64,000 nucleotides of DNA from Niallia alba (GTDB lineage Bacteria > Bacillota > Bacilli > Bacillales > Cytobacillaceae): the NCBI RefSeq assembly GCF_012933555.1, contig NZ_JABBPK010000001.1:1218001-1282000 (forward strand), given 5' to 3'. Shown here piece by piece: positions 52,793 to 61,442 of this stretch. Position 1 is the first letter of the stretch; the number at the start of each line of letters is the position of its first letter. The notes below the pieces were generated by a model. The model saw nothing but the letters and a program-made list of their open reading frames with translations, was not told the DNA's origin and did no database searches. Position numbers and translations under genes: made by a program.

Positions 52793-54718
52793 ATGATTCA
52801 GGTAGTATTAGCAGATGGAAGTAAGAAGGAATATCCAAAAGGAAGTACAGTTGCAGAAGTTGCTGCGTCTATTAGTGTAAGTTTGCAGAAGAAAGCAGTT
52901 GGTGCAAAGATAAATGACGAATGGATCGTGGATATGAGTCATCGAATAGAGGAAGATGTGCATTTGTCTATTTTAACAATAGACTCCGAAGAAGGGGTAT
53001 CTATTATGCGTCATTCCAGCGCCCATGTAATGGCACAAGCGATACAAAGGTTGTATCCGAATGTACAATTAGCAATCGGACCAGTTGTAGAGGATGGTTT
53101 TTATTATGATATGAAGCTTGACCATAGCTTAACTGCCAATGAGTTGGCAGCCATTGAAAAGGAGATGAAAAAAATCATCAAGGAAAATCTTCCTTTTGTT
53201 CGAAAAGAAGTTTCGTACGAGGAAGCACTACAACTTTTTCAAGTGAAAGAAGAGAAATTTAAACTAGAGCTATTAGATGCAATACCAAAGAATGAATCGA
53301 TTTCCCTCTATCAACAAGGAGAGTTTATTGATTTATGTCGTGGGACTCATGTTCCCTCTACAGGTTTTATTAAAGCATTTAAATTAATGCGTGTATCTGG
53401 TGCTTACTGGCGAGGTGATAGTAAGAACGAGGTATTACAAAGAGTATATGGAGTTGCTTTTTCGAGTCAGCAAGAATTAGCAGAATACGTGGAAATGATA
53501 GAAGAAGCAGGCAAACGGGATCATCGTAAATTAGGCAAGCAATTGGAGCTTTTTATGTTCTCGGAAGAGGCTCCTGGCATGCCGTTTTATTTACCAAAAG
53601 GACAAATCATTCGTAATGAATTAGAGCAATTTTCAAGAGAACTTCAGGGTGAGGAGGATTATGAAGAAGTAAGAACTCCATTGATGATGAATGAACGAAT
53701 GTGGAAACAATCAGGGCATTGGGATCATTATCATGAAAATATGTATTTTTCAGAAGTAGATGAGCAAAAATTTGCGCTAAAACCGATGAATTGCCCGGGA
53801 CATATGCTTATTTTCAAAAATAGTCTCTACTCTTATCGAGATTTGCCAATTCGCCTAGCTGAATTTGGCCAGGTTCATCGTCATGAATATAGTGGTGCAC
53901 TAAACGGAATGCTTCGTGTAAGGACATTCTGTCAGGATGATGCCCATCTATTTGTGAGAGAAGACCAAATAGAAGCAGAAATAAAAAGCATTTTTCGATT
54001 AATCGATAACGTTTATCGTACTTTTGGATTTGAATACACTGTAGAGCTCTCTACTAGACCAGAAGATTCGTTGGAAGGCGATGACATCTGGGAATTGGCA
54101 GAAGGTGCATTAAGAAATGTTCTAGAGAATTTAGAAATTGATTATATTCTTAATGAAGGAGACGGAGCCTTTTACGGTCCGAAAATTGACTTTCATATAA
54201 AGGATGCTTTAAAAAGAAGTCATCAATGTGCAACTATTCAGCTCGATTTTCAAATGCCAAAGCTATTTAACTTAGCATATATAAATGAAAATAATGAAAA
54301 AGTATGTCCGGTCGTTATTCACCGTGCTATATATGGATCGATTGATCGATTCTTTGGAATATTAATTGAACATTTTGCAGGTGCCTTCCCTGTTTGGCTT
54401 GCTCCAACACAAGTTCAAATTGTTCCTGTTTCAAGTGTTCACCTAGATTATTGCTTAAACGTCCAATCAGCTTTAAAAGAAGTAGGGGTAAGGGTGAAGA
54501 TAGATGACAGCAACGAAAAATTAGGGTATAAAATCCGCGCAGGACAAATGCAAAAGATTCCATATTTACTTGTACTAGGTGATAAAGAAATGAAACAACA
54601 TACTGTTAATGTTAGAAAATATGGAGAAGAGAAGTCTAAAGAACTTTCTTTAAATGTATGGAAAGAAATAATCGAAAAACAAATAAAAGAGAGAAGTTTA
54701 TCCACTCTTAACGGGTAG
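52793..54718 (+). CDS. thrS: Threonyl-tRNA synthetase
   Basis: A 641-residue class II synthetase. TGS domain 1-62; editing domain about 63-225 with HSSAHVMAQA and CRGTHVPSTG; catalytic domain about 240-535 with motif 2 VHRHEYSGALNGMLRVRTFC and zinc ligand in NCPGHMLIFK; anticodon domain about 540-635 with VKIDDSNEKLGYKIRAGQ. It attaches threonine to tRNA-Thr. Two T-boxes control it. The last residues (LSTLNG) and the stop codon come from a bcr1-like element that begins at 54697, so the native end has been replaced; these residues lie past the folded domain, so function is probably kept. AAAGGAG precedes the ATG. Confidence 0.97.
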   Translation: MIQVVLADGSKKEYPKGSTVAEVAASISVSLQKKAVGAKINDEWIVDMSHRIEEDVHLSILTIDSEEGVSIMRHSSAHVMAQAIQRLYPNVQLAIGPVVEDGFYYDMKLDHSLTANELAAIEKEMKKIIKENLPFVRKEVSYEEALQLFQVKEEKFKLELLDAIPKNESISLYQQGEFIDLCRGTHVPSTGFIKAFKLMRVSGAYWRGDSKNEVLQRVYGVAFSSQQELAEYVEMIEEAGKRDHRKLGKQLELFMFSEEAPGMPFYLPKGQIIRNELEQFSRELQGEEDYEEVRTPLMMNERMWKQSGHWDHYHENMYFSEVDEQKFALKPMNCPGHMLIFKNSLYSYRDLPIRLAEFGQVHRHEYSGALNGMLRVRTFCQDDAHLFVREDQIEAEIKSIFRLIDNVYRTFGFEYTVELSTRPEDSLEGDDIWELAEGALRNVLENLEIDYILNEGDGAFYGPKIDFHIKDALKRSHQCATIQLDFQMPKLFNLAYINENNEKVCPVVIHRAIYGSIDRFFGILIEHFAGAFPVWLAPTQVQIVPVSSVHLDYCLNVQSALKEVGVRVKIDDSNEKLGYKIRAGQMQKIPYLLVLGDKEMKQHTVNVRKYGEEKSKELSLNVWKEIIEKQIKERSLSTLNG

Positions 54719-54749
54719 AAAGACCCTGACTAATGGACGTTTTCTTTAT
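54697..54749 (+). repeat. bcr1-like mobile repeat, copy 4 (short, deleted), at the end of thrS
   Basis: TTTAT borders at 54697 and 54745 enclose CCACTCTTAACGGG, then AAGACCCTGACTAATGGACG and TTTTC. Both hairpins are mostly lost. The thrS stop TAG is in CGGGTAG of this element. Confidence 0.75.
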
Positions 54750-54757
54750 AAACAAAC

Positions 54758-54795
54758 AAGGGATTCAAGTGATTAAGACTGAATCCCTTTCTTCT
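54758..54795. terminator. Bidirectional terminator between thrS and the DUF4395 gene
   Basis: AAGGGATTCA pairs with TGAATCCCTT, followed by T-rich sequence on the plus strand. Confidence 0.85.
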
Positions 54796-54801
54796 ATTGT
54801 A

Positions 54802-55224
54802 TTATAAGCTTCGATTATATTGATATTTTTTCCATTGGAAACGGATGAAGCAGCCAATACAAAATCCAAGTATTGCAACAATGGAAGCAATCCCAACCAT
54901 GATCGAAAAGATGTAACCAAGGACAGTCCAGTTAAGGAAAAAGGAAAGGGAACCAATTGTTAAGCAAAAAATGGCAATTATTTGGTTAAACTGTTGCTGA
55001 TCCCAGTCCTCTTGATGGTATTCCTTCTTTGGCTTTTTTAGAAACAAACTTGCTACTTTCATAATGGGATTCCATTGAAATAATAATCCACAGATTCCTG
55101 CAATAAGTGGAATAAGCATAATCCAGTATTGCTGCAAAACTAAACTAAGTAAAACAGACAGAAAAATAACCCATTGATTAGTACGAACTAATGGTAGAGG
55201 AATTGTTTTCACCAGATCAGTCAT
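54802..55224 (-). CDS. DUF4395 family membrane protein
   Basis: A 140-residue protein with four helices: about 17-32, 35-50, 78-95 and 100-122. Its start (PLPLVRTNQWVIFLSVLLSL) and the centre NPIMKVASLFLKKPKKEYHQ, then EDWDQQQFNQIIAIFCLTIG match DUF4395 proteins, in which the N-terminal RTNQ and the DQQQFNQ phrase are conserved. Function unknown; in some genomes the family is near thioredoxin-like genes. Single gene with its own terminator. Confidence 0.8.
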   Translation of the reverse strand: MTDLVKTIPLPLVRTNQWVIFLSVLLSLVLQQYWIMLIPLIAGICGLLFQWNPIMKVASLFLKKPKKEYHQEDWDQQQFNQIIAIFCLTIGSLSFFLNWTVLGYIFSIMVGIASIVAILGFCIGCFIRFQWKKYQYNRSL

Positions 55225-55296
55225 AAAACCAACCTTTCTTATAAGAATTATATATATTATACGCTCTTATAAGGGTTTTGTTAAGTTAATAAACTC

Positions 55297-55686
55297 CTAT
55301 TTGTTTTGCTTTTCTTCTTCTATAAAATTCCAGAGTCTATATAGCTGTGGAACTGTTCTTTCCGGGTCTTTAATGAGATGGGTATACAGAGTTGGGTATT
55401 TTTGCAATTGCGAAAGCAGTTTTGATTCTTCGAAAGAAATGTTATTATCCGTCGCTTTACTATGATAGGTAGCTCTTGTTTCCTTTGTTTCTGATCGGCC
55501 AAGTAGATAATCCGTGCTTACATCAAAATAATCCGCAAGTTTTTGTAAGGTGTCTGTATCAGGTTTTCGATTTCCTGTTTCGTAGCCCGAGATTGATACC
55601 TTGGTTACATTCATTGCATCCCCAAGTGTTTGTTGAGAAATGTTAGCAGACTTCCGTAAATGTCTCAATCTTTCTGGAAAATTCAT
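55297..55686 (-). CDS. XRE family transcriptional regulator
   Basis: A 129-residue protein with a Cro/CI-type helix-turn-helix at 5-60: RLRHLRKSANISQQTLGDAM, then TKVSISGYETGNRKPDTDTL and FDVSTDYLLGRSE. The C-terminal half (ESKLLSQLQKYPTLYTHLIK) looks like a short oligomerisation or effector region. Divergent from a second XRE gene at 55855, with GTTAAC-type repeats between. Target genes unknown. Confidence 0.88.
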   Translation of the reverse strand: MNFPERLRHLRKSANISQQTLGDAMNVTKVSISGYETGNRKPDTDTLQKLADYFDVSTDYLLGRSETKETRATYHSKATDNNISFEESKLLSQLQKYPTLYTHLIKDPERTVPQLYRLWNFIEEEKQNK

Positions 55687-55721
55687 CTAAACCAGCTCCT
55701 AATTTCGATACCTCTATTATA

Positions 55722-55802
55722 AGTTAACATTTAGCTAACAGTAAATAATGAATTTTTGTTAACAAATTCGGAATTTTATATTGATGTAAACCACTTGTTT
55801 AC
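55722..55802. promoter_or_regulatory. Operator region between two divergent XRE genes
   Basis: GTTAAC occurs near 55723 and 55758 (TTTGTTAACAAA is palindromic), with a related GCTAAC between. GTAAAC-CACTT-GTTTAC (55786-55802) is a further perfect inverted repeat. These are likely sites of one or both regulators. Confidence 0.5.
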
Positions 55803-55854
55803 GTATAATTTTAATAAGGAAAAAAATGATAATTGGGAAGATGAGGTGTAAAAA

Positions 55855-56064
55855 ATGCATCGGAATAAACTGCGTATCATAAGAAAGCAATATGGCTATA
55901 CCTATCAAATGATGGCTGATAAGCTAGGAATTACGAAGTCTTATTATTGGCAAATCGAAAATGGCAAACGAGGTTTATCTTATGATCAAGCAGTACAGAT
56001 ATCTAGTATTTTTTCAAAAACACCAGACGAGATTTTTCTTCCAGATTATATAAAGCTTAAATGA
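55855..56064 (+). CDS. Small XRE-type DNA-binding protein
   Basis: A 69-residue protein that is almost only the helix-turn-helix domain: KLRIIRKQYGYTYQMMADKL, ITKSYYWQIENGKRGLSYDQ, then FSKTPDEIFL. Such short forms act as repressors or control switches. GAGGTG precedes the ATG. The next gene (56113) follows after 48 bases and may be its partner. Confidence 0.85.
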   Translation: MHRNKLRIIRKQYGYTYQMMADKLGITKSYYWQIENGKRGLSYDQAVQISSIFSKTPDEIFLPDYIKLK

Positions 56065-56112
56065 TGATTTCGTGATAAGGATAGAATTTCAAATGAATGA
56101 GGGAGGCTTAAA

Positions 56113-56430
56113 GTGAAGGAGCAAATATACGTAACCGAAGAAAATCTTTTACTAATAAAAGAGGCAATGGATTTTAGTATAGAAAATGCGTCCAAAGGAA
56201 TTCTATTCGTTTTAGAAATGGTGAGAGAGAAGGTGTCGAATTGTGATGATAGTATGTTGAGGTTGGATGGAATGGAAATGGAAATCATTCTTGTTTCACT
56301 CATCGAATATGGTATCTATTTATTATCATTCCATTCAGATAAAGGGAGTTTATGTATGATAGAAGCAATTAGAATAGATCAGCTTAAGCAGGGCTATCAA
56401 AGTAGAAACGGTCCGAAGATAATGTGTTAA
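56113..56430 (+). CDS. Hypothetical protein, 105 residues
   Basis: GGGAGG precedes the GTG start. The helical, acidic N-terminal half (TEENLLLIKEAMDFSIENAS) and a hydrophobic middle (MEIILVSLIEYGIYLLSFHS) look like a small soluble helical protein. No known family is recognised. It probably shares a transcript with the small XRE gene upstream. Confidence 0.55.
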   Translation: MKEQIYVTEENLLLIKEAMDFSIENASKGILFVLEMVREKVSNCDDSMLRLDGMEMEIILVSLIEYGIYLLSFHSDKGSLCMIEAIRIDQLKQGYQSRNGPKIMC

Positions 56431-56521
56431 CTATACTATTTAGCTAGTGGTTAGATGGATTGGTTGATTTTCTTCTCGTACTATGTAAGAGTAGAAGGAC
56501 AAACGAGAGAGGAAGATCAGA

Positions 56522-57331
56522 GTGGAAAAAAGAAAAGTTGGTTTTATTGGGTGTGGAAAAATGGCCCAAGCGATGGTAAATGGAATGCTTCAATCATCTT
56601 TTATGCAAAGAGAAGATATTTTCGCAAGTACGAAGTCAATGGAAAGTGCACAAATGATTATGGAAACTTTTCAAATAGAAACAACGTTAGATAATAAGCA
56701 AGTAGCAGGCTTCGCTGATGTTCTTATTATTGCAGTAAAGCCGCATTTATATGGAGAAGTCATACAAGAAGTAAGCTCTTATGTGAAGAAGGAAACAATC
56801 CTTGTAACGATTGCTGCAGGAATAGATCTAGCATACATAGAGTCTAAGATGTCTAAAGAGATAAAAGTTATTCGTTCCATGCCAAATACACCTTCCCTTG
56901 TAGGGGAAGGAATGACTGTTTTTTGTGCAAATGACAAGGTAAACGAGAATGAGATAGCTTTTATAAAAGACTTGTTTGCGTCATTTGGACAAGTGGAAAT
57001 GGTGGATGAAAGCTTAATGGATTATATTCCAGCCATTAGTGGATCTTCTCCAGCATATGTATATATGTTTATTGAAGCATTGGCAGATGGCGGCGTTCGA
57101 AGCGGAATTCCGAGAGATAAAGCTTATAAATTGGCTGCTCAAGCTGTTTTGGGAGCAGCGCAGATGGTTTTAGAAACAGGCAAGCATCCTGGAATTTTGA
57201 AAGATGAAGTATGCACACCGGGTGGAGCAACAATTGAAGCGATCACGACGCTAGAACAAAATCACTTTAGGGGAACCATTTTAGCGGCAATGGAAAGTTG
57301 CAATCAGAAAAACAAAGATATGCAAAAATAG
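56522..57331 (+). CDS. proC: Pyrroline-5-carboxylate reductase
   Basis: A 269-residue enzyme that makes proline from pyrroline-5-carboxylate with NAD(P)H. N-terminal Rossmann site GFIGCGKMAQAMVNGML, then VRSMPNTPSLVGEGMTVF-type substrate loop and C-terminal dimer region ISGSSPAYVYMFIEALADGG, then SGIPRDKAYKLAAQAVLGAA and LKDEVCTPGGATIEAI, the family signature. GTG start after AGAGGAAG. B. subtilis has several paralogues (proG, proH, proI); which one this equals is not clear. Confidence 0.95.
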   Translation: MEKRKVGFIGCGKMAQAMVNGMLQSSFMQREDIFASTKSMESAQMIMETFQIETTLDNKQVAGFADVLIIAVKPHLYGEVIQEVSSYVKKETILVTIAAGIDLAYIESKMSKEIKVIRSMPNTPSLVGEGMTVFCANDKVNENEIAFIKDLFASFGQVEMVDESLMDYIPAISGSSPAYVYMFIEALADGGVRSGIPRDKAYKLAAQAVLGAAQMVLETGKHPGILKDEVCTPGGATIEAITTLEQNHFRGTILAAMESCNQKNKDMQK

Positions 57332-57452
57332 TTATATGTAGAAAATGAATCCATCTAGATATTGTTCTATCTAGATGAAAATTCATTCTATATAATAGTA
57401 GACATGAAAATGATTAATCAGGCAGCAACTTAAAAATCATGTACTCAAAGGG

Positions 57453-58505
57453 ATGCTTGATCGATTAAAAAAGGAGAAAGATCTTCAGGTAGTGTGTGGA
57501 ATAGGCGAAATAATTCTCGTAAATGATAAATTTGAAGAAATAGTCGGAGAATCGAAAGAAACGATATTTTATTCAGGCTGTGGATGGGATGAATGGAAGC
57601 ATCAATTAACAGCTCACTTTAAAGATGAGGAAGGGTTACTGCAGTACATCGAAGCATCGATTCAGGAAAAACAGAACAAGTCTTATAGTGCTTTCATGAA
57701 AGATGGGCGAGTTATTAACATTTATGCAGAGGAACTTTATAGAGGAGACGTCAAATTTGGGACAATCCTAGTTTATAGAGATATAACGAAGGAATATGAA
57801 GTCGATAGAATGAAGTCTGAGTTCGTAAGCACTGTAAGCCATGAGCTACGGACACCGCTAGCAAGTATTCTTGGATTTACCGAATTAATGATTAATCGAG
57901 AATTAAAAGTGGAAAAGCAGAAGAAATATTTACAGACGATATATGGAGAAGCGAAAAGACTGACATCCTTAATAAATGATTTCCTAGACATACAGAGGAT
58001 GGAAGCAGGGAAACAAACCTATGAAAAGAAAAATATTGATCTTTTGCCAATATTGGAAAGAGTAAAGGATAATTTATCTATTAATACTCCCTCTCATATT
58101 ATCCAAATTAACCAATTGGTAGAGGAAACGATGGTTATTGGTGATAAAGCAAAAATGGAACAGGTGATGGCTAATCTTTTAAGTAATGCTATTAAGTATT
58201 CTCCAAATGGAGGAAAAATTGAGATTAACATATATAAAGAGCTTGATCAACTACGTGTAGCTTTTAAAGATGAAGGTCTAGGAATACCAGAAACGGCAAT
58301 GGATAAATTATTTACTAAGTTTTATCGAGTAGATAATACGGATAGGAGAAAGATTGGTGGCACAGGACTAGGGCTTTCCATTGTTCAAGAAATAATGAAT
58401 GCGCATGATGGGAAAGTGATGGTTGAATCAGAATATGGAAAGGGAAGCACGCTTACACTTGTTTTTCCGCTCATCCATGCAATTCAAGTAGTGAGGAAGC
58501 TCTAG
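57453..58505 (+). pseudogene. Sensor histidine kinase, probably the core remnant of a hybrid kinase
   Basis: The 350 residues hold a PAS domain (about 1-115), the H-box VSTVSHELRTPLASILGF (about 132-150), N-box MANLLSNAIKYSPNGG, G1 FKDEGLGIP and G2 GGTGLGLSI: a full HisKA-HATPase core. But the ATG has no ribosome site (AAAGGG touches it), the frame upstream (LKNHVLKG) is open only to a TAA, and right after its stop lies a receiver-domain fragment (58529). So both ends of a larger hybrid kinase seem lost. The core could still be active if translated. Confidence 0.6.
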
Positions 58506-58528
58506 AAAATAAGCAAACATACTCCATC

Positions 58529-58630
58529 ATGGTAATAGAAGATGATATTAGTTTGGGAGAACTAATTGTTCATGAACGAAAGGATAATGGCTTTCAGGTC
58601 GTTTATTATAAAAATACTCAAAAATCCTAA
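58529..58630 (+). pseudogene. Response regulator receiver domain fragment
   Basis: Reads MVIEDDISLGELIVHERKDN then GFQVVYYKN and stops: the first beta strand with the acidic pair DD, helix 1 and strand 2 of a receiver domain, without the phosphorylated Asp. Frame differs from the kinase upstream by a shift around 58505. Remnant of the C-terminal receiver of a hybrid kinase. Confidence 0.65.
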
Positions 58631-58652
58631 AATGATTGGAATTAAAATGCAA

Positions 58653-58705
58653 GTCTAGTAATTAAAAGGAGAGGCAAGAGATGCTTCTCCTTTTAATTAC
58701 TAGAC
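58653..58705. terminator. Long bidirectional terminator
   Basis: GTCTAGTAATTAAAAGGAGA pairs with the matching arm ending at 58705 (22 or more base pairs). It ends the kinase remnant on the plus strand. On the minus strand the YitT gene stop codon (TAG) lies in the stem itself. Confidence 0.85.
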
Positions 58706-59272
58706 GGAAATTCTTTTTTTCGATAATAAAGTTGTAAAAATTGCTACACAGAAGATGGTTATAAACGATGCAATAAAAGTAGAAAACCCAACAATTTTAT
58801 AGCCACTCAATAAAACAATCCCATCTATTAGAAAAATAATGACTCCTACCTGAATAGATAGAATGTTTGAGAGAACTTGGGCAAGAAGATCAGTCCCACC
58901 AGTGCTTGTCTCAAAACGAAGCATGAGACCAATACCTACTCCAATAACAACTCCCCCTAAAATCGCACTTAATACAACGTTCAATGAAAATAAATTCCTT
59001 AAAAAAGAAAGAATATCAATGGAAAAGGAAGAAATAAGAAATCCAAAAATACCATAAATAAAATATTCTTTGTTGTAAAACCAAACGAGTATATACAAAG
59101 GAATACTTAAAAGAATCATCGAAAGACCTGTTGGAATTCCATAGTGATAATGAAGAATAAGCCCAATTCCAATAATCCCTCCATCTAAAAGATGATGAGG
59201 TACTAAAAATCCATTAACTCCAATACCTATTAGTAAGCTCCCGACAAATGTAGCAGCGATTTTTTCTATCAA
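58700..59272 (-). CDS. YitT family membrane protein, short form
   Basis: A 190-residue protein with five or six helices matching the DUF161 membrane part: LIGIGVNGFLVPHHLLDGGI (the conserved NxFLxPxxLxxGG phrase), GLILHYHYGIPTGLSMILLS and RFETSTGGTDLLAQVLSNIL. The usual C-terminal cytoplasmic DUF2179 domain is missing; the protein ends KKRISV inside the terminator stem. Short YitT proteins exist, so this need not be a truncation. Transport substrate unknown. Confidence 0.82.
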   Translation of the reverse strand: MIEKIAATFVGSLLIGIGVNGFLVPHHLLDGGIIGIGLILHYHYGIPTGLSMILLSIPLYILVWFYNKEYFIYGIFGFLISSFSIDILSFLRNLFSLNVVLSAILGGVVIGVGIGLMLRFETSTGGTDLLAQVLSNILSIQVGVIIFLIDGIVLLSGYKIVGFSTFIASFITIFCVAIFTTLLSKKRISV

Positions 59273-59368
59273 TAAACATCATCCTAACTTTACCTTGTCC
59301 ATTGTACTTATACCTATGTGTTAAACAATAAAAATAGAAGAGATTCATAGAGGGGAAAAAAGGAAAAT

Positions 59369-59500
59369 TTTATCCCACTCTTAACGGGTGGTAAGATCCC
59401 AAGCTCAAGCTGCGGAAAATCGAGGAAGCTAAGGTGGTGCGAATCTTGCCTAATGGTCCAATAAGTGTAACTAACTCTCAGTGGAGGAAGAGCGAAGTTA
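59369..59500 (+). repeat. bcr1-like mobile repeat, copy 5 (3' end eroded)
   Basis: Left border TTTAT at 59369, then CCCACTCTTAACGGGTGGTA, AGCTCAAGCTGCGGAAA and GAGGAAGCTAAGGTGG, close to copy 1. The second hairpin is damaged (AACTCTCAGTGGAGGAAGAG), and no right border is visible. The rest of the 347-bp gap up to rocB holds nothing else. Confidence 0.75.
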
Positions 59501-59619
59501 ACTTAATAAGAATCATCAAATAACTTAAATAATTATTTGAAAAAACAGAAAAATAAGTTGTCAGATAGGTAGAATAGCAATAAACTTAAATTTAATAAGA
59601 AAAATCAGGGGATGAAAGC

Positions 59620-61269
59620 ATGTATAATCAATTATCATCTTTAAGGACGGAACAGCAAGTTGAATTGTTAACGAAACAACTTATTCAAATCGAAAGCTAT
59701 AATGGAACTGCTGGGGAAGTAAATAAGGCTAACTATTTATTTGAAATAATTAGCTCTTTTCCTTATTTTCAAACACATCCAAATCATGTTTGGAAACAGG
59801 AATTGGATGGTGATAAACGGTTCAATGTATGGGCATATTTGCAAGGAAATACAGATAAAAAAGAAACGGTCATTTACCATGCGCATGTAGATACAGTAGG
59901 AATAGAAGATTATGGAAAGCTAAAAGATATTGCACATAATCCCGATAAATTAGCGGAGTTTTTCCAAGGGTACGAAGGGGACGAAGAGACTCGAGAAGAT
60001 GCACAGAGTGGAGAGTGGATGTTTGGTAGAGGTTCTCTTGATATGCAAAGTGGAATAAGTATTCATCTCGTGAATCTTCTCTATTATATGAACAATAGAG
60101 AAAAGCTAGATGGCAATATTCTAGTTTTATTCAATGTCGATGAGGAGAATCAACATATTGGCATAAGAGGCGCGTTAGATGAACTTGTTCGTCTTCAGCA
60201 AGAAAGAGGATTAAGCTATGTAGCGGCTATTAATAATGATTTTATTTCTCCTTTATATAATGGGGATAAAGCAAAATATGTATATTGTGGCGGAGCAGGT
60301 AAGTTATTGCCGTGTTTTTCGATCCTAGGAAGAGAGGCGCATGTTGGTGAAAGCTTACTTGGTATTGACCCAACGTTAATCGCTTCAGAGATTAATCGAA
60401 ACATTAATCAGAATTTTTCGCTAGCCGAAAAGCTGGATAATGAATTAGTGCTGCCACCTAGTTGTTTATTCATGAAAGAAAATAAGCAAAGCTATAATGT
60501 GCAAACGCCTCTTAGTACCAGGATGTATTTTAATTATTTTATTTATAAAAAAACACCAAGTGAAGTTTTAGTCGTCTTAAAAAAAATTGCCGAAGCAGCA
60601 TGCGCAAAAATAGAAAGCGAATTAGCTGAGAACTATTTGGCATTTCGGAAAGCGAATCAGCTGCCAGAACGCTCGGTTAATTGGAAAACAGATGTGATAA
60701 CTCTTCAAGAATACATGGACTATTTAAAAAAGAGTGGAGAGGAACCAGAAAAGCTGTTGGAATCTTTACTAGTTAGCTTACCTGAGGATTTAGATGATCG
60801 TCTAAAAGCTTTTGCATTAGTGGAATCCTTACAGCAATTAGATCCGGAAAAGAAGCCTCGCGTTATTCTCTTTTTTGCTACACCATTTTTACCATCTAAT
60901 ACGTTACAAGAGGATGAAAAATCTGTTTCTTTAAAAGAAGCACTTAAAGAAGTATTACACGAATCGGAAGAGGAATATAAGGAAGAATTTCCATTAAGAG
61001 GATATTTCCCTTATTTATGTGACGGAAGCTTTTTAGCATTTAATGGAGATCAAGCAGAGATTGAAACAGTAAAAGCAAATTTTCCAGGAATGCATACGTT
61101 ATTTCCAATAGATCTTGAAAAAATGAGTAATTTAAATATCCCTGCTTTAAATATTGGTGTCTATGGAAAAGGTGGGCATAAATGGACAGAAAGGGTATAT
61201 AAGCCATACACATTCCAAACCTTGCCATTGCTTATAAGAAAGGTTACAGAAAGATTGCTTTCGCTTTAA
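59620..61269 (+). CDS. rocB: Arginine utilization protein RocB (M20 family)
   Basis: A 549-residue member of the M20 peptidase-like family, of RocB length. Metal-binding motifs: YHAHVDTVGIEDYG, GRGSLDMQSGISIHLV and LFNVDEENQHIG; a later His is in GREAHVGES. RocB is encoded in arginine catabolic regulons of Bacillus; its exact enzymatic role (amide hydrolysis) is not established. Here it is a single gene with its own terminator, away from rocDEF. GGGG-type ribosome site before the ATG. Confidence 0.92.
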   Translation: MYNQLSSLRTEQQVELLTKQLIQIESYNGTAGEVNKANYLFEIISSFPYFQTHPNHVWKQELDGDKRFNVWAYLQGNTDKKETVIYHAHVDTVGIEDYGKLKDIAHNPDKLAEFFQGYEGDEETREDAQSGEWMFGRGSLDMQSGISIHLVNLLYYMNNREKLDGNILVLFNVDEENQHIGIRGALDELVRLQQERGLSYVAAINNDFISPLYNGDKAKYVYCGGAGKLLPCFSILGREAHVGESLLGIDPTLIASEINRNINQNFSLAEKLDNELVLPPSCLFMKENKQSYNVQTPLSTRMYFNYFIYKKTPSEVLVVLKKIAEAACAKIESELAENYLAFRKANQLPERSVNWKTDVITLQEYMDYLKKSGEEPEKLLESLLVSLPEDLDDRLKAFALVESLQQLDPEKKPRVILFFATPFLPSNTLQEDEKSVSLKEALKEVLHESEEEYKEEFPLRGYFPYLCDGSFLAFNGDQAEIETVKANFPGMHTLFPIDLEKMSNLNIPALNIGVYGKGGHKWTERVYKPYTFQTLPLLIRKVTERLLSL

Positions 61270-61275
61270 ATACAA

Positions 61276-61309
61276 AAAAATCTTTACCCAATTTGGTAAA
61301 GATTTTTTT
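61276..61309 (+). terminator. Terminator after rocB
   Basis: AAATCTTTACC pairs with GGTAAAGATTT around CAATTT, followed by T7. Confidence 0.9.
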
Positions 61310-61359
61310 GTATGACTAGATTATTTAATAATAATAAGTTATTAGAGATACTGAGCAGT

Positions 61360-61389
61360 CTCACCGCTCGTCCCACGGAAAGCGGTGAG
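61360..61389. repeat. Short GC-rich hairpin between rocB and pit
   Basis: CTCACCGCT pairs perfectly with AGCGGTGAG around CGTCCCACGGAA. Its GC content and the phrase CCCACGGAAAGCGG recall the core of Bacillaceae GC-rich intergenic repeats, so it may be a remnant of one. Confidence 0.45.
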
Positions 61390-61442
61390 GCCGCGGGTAA
61401 ATAGCACTAACCTTTATAATGATATTTATACAAAAAAATTAC

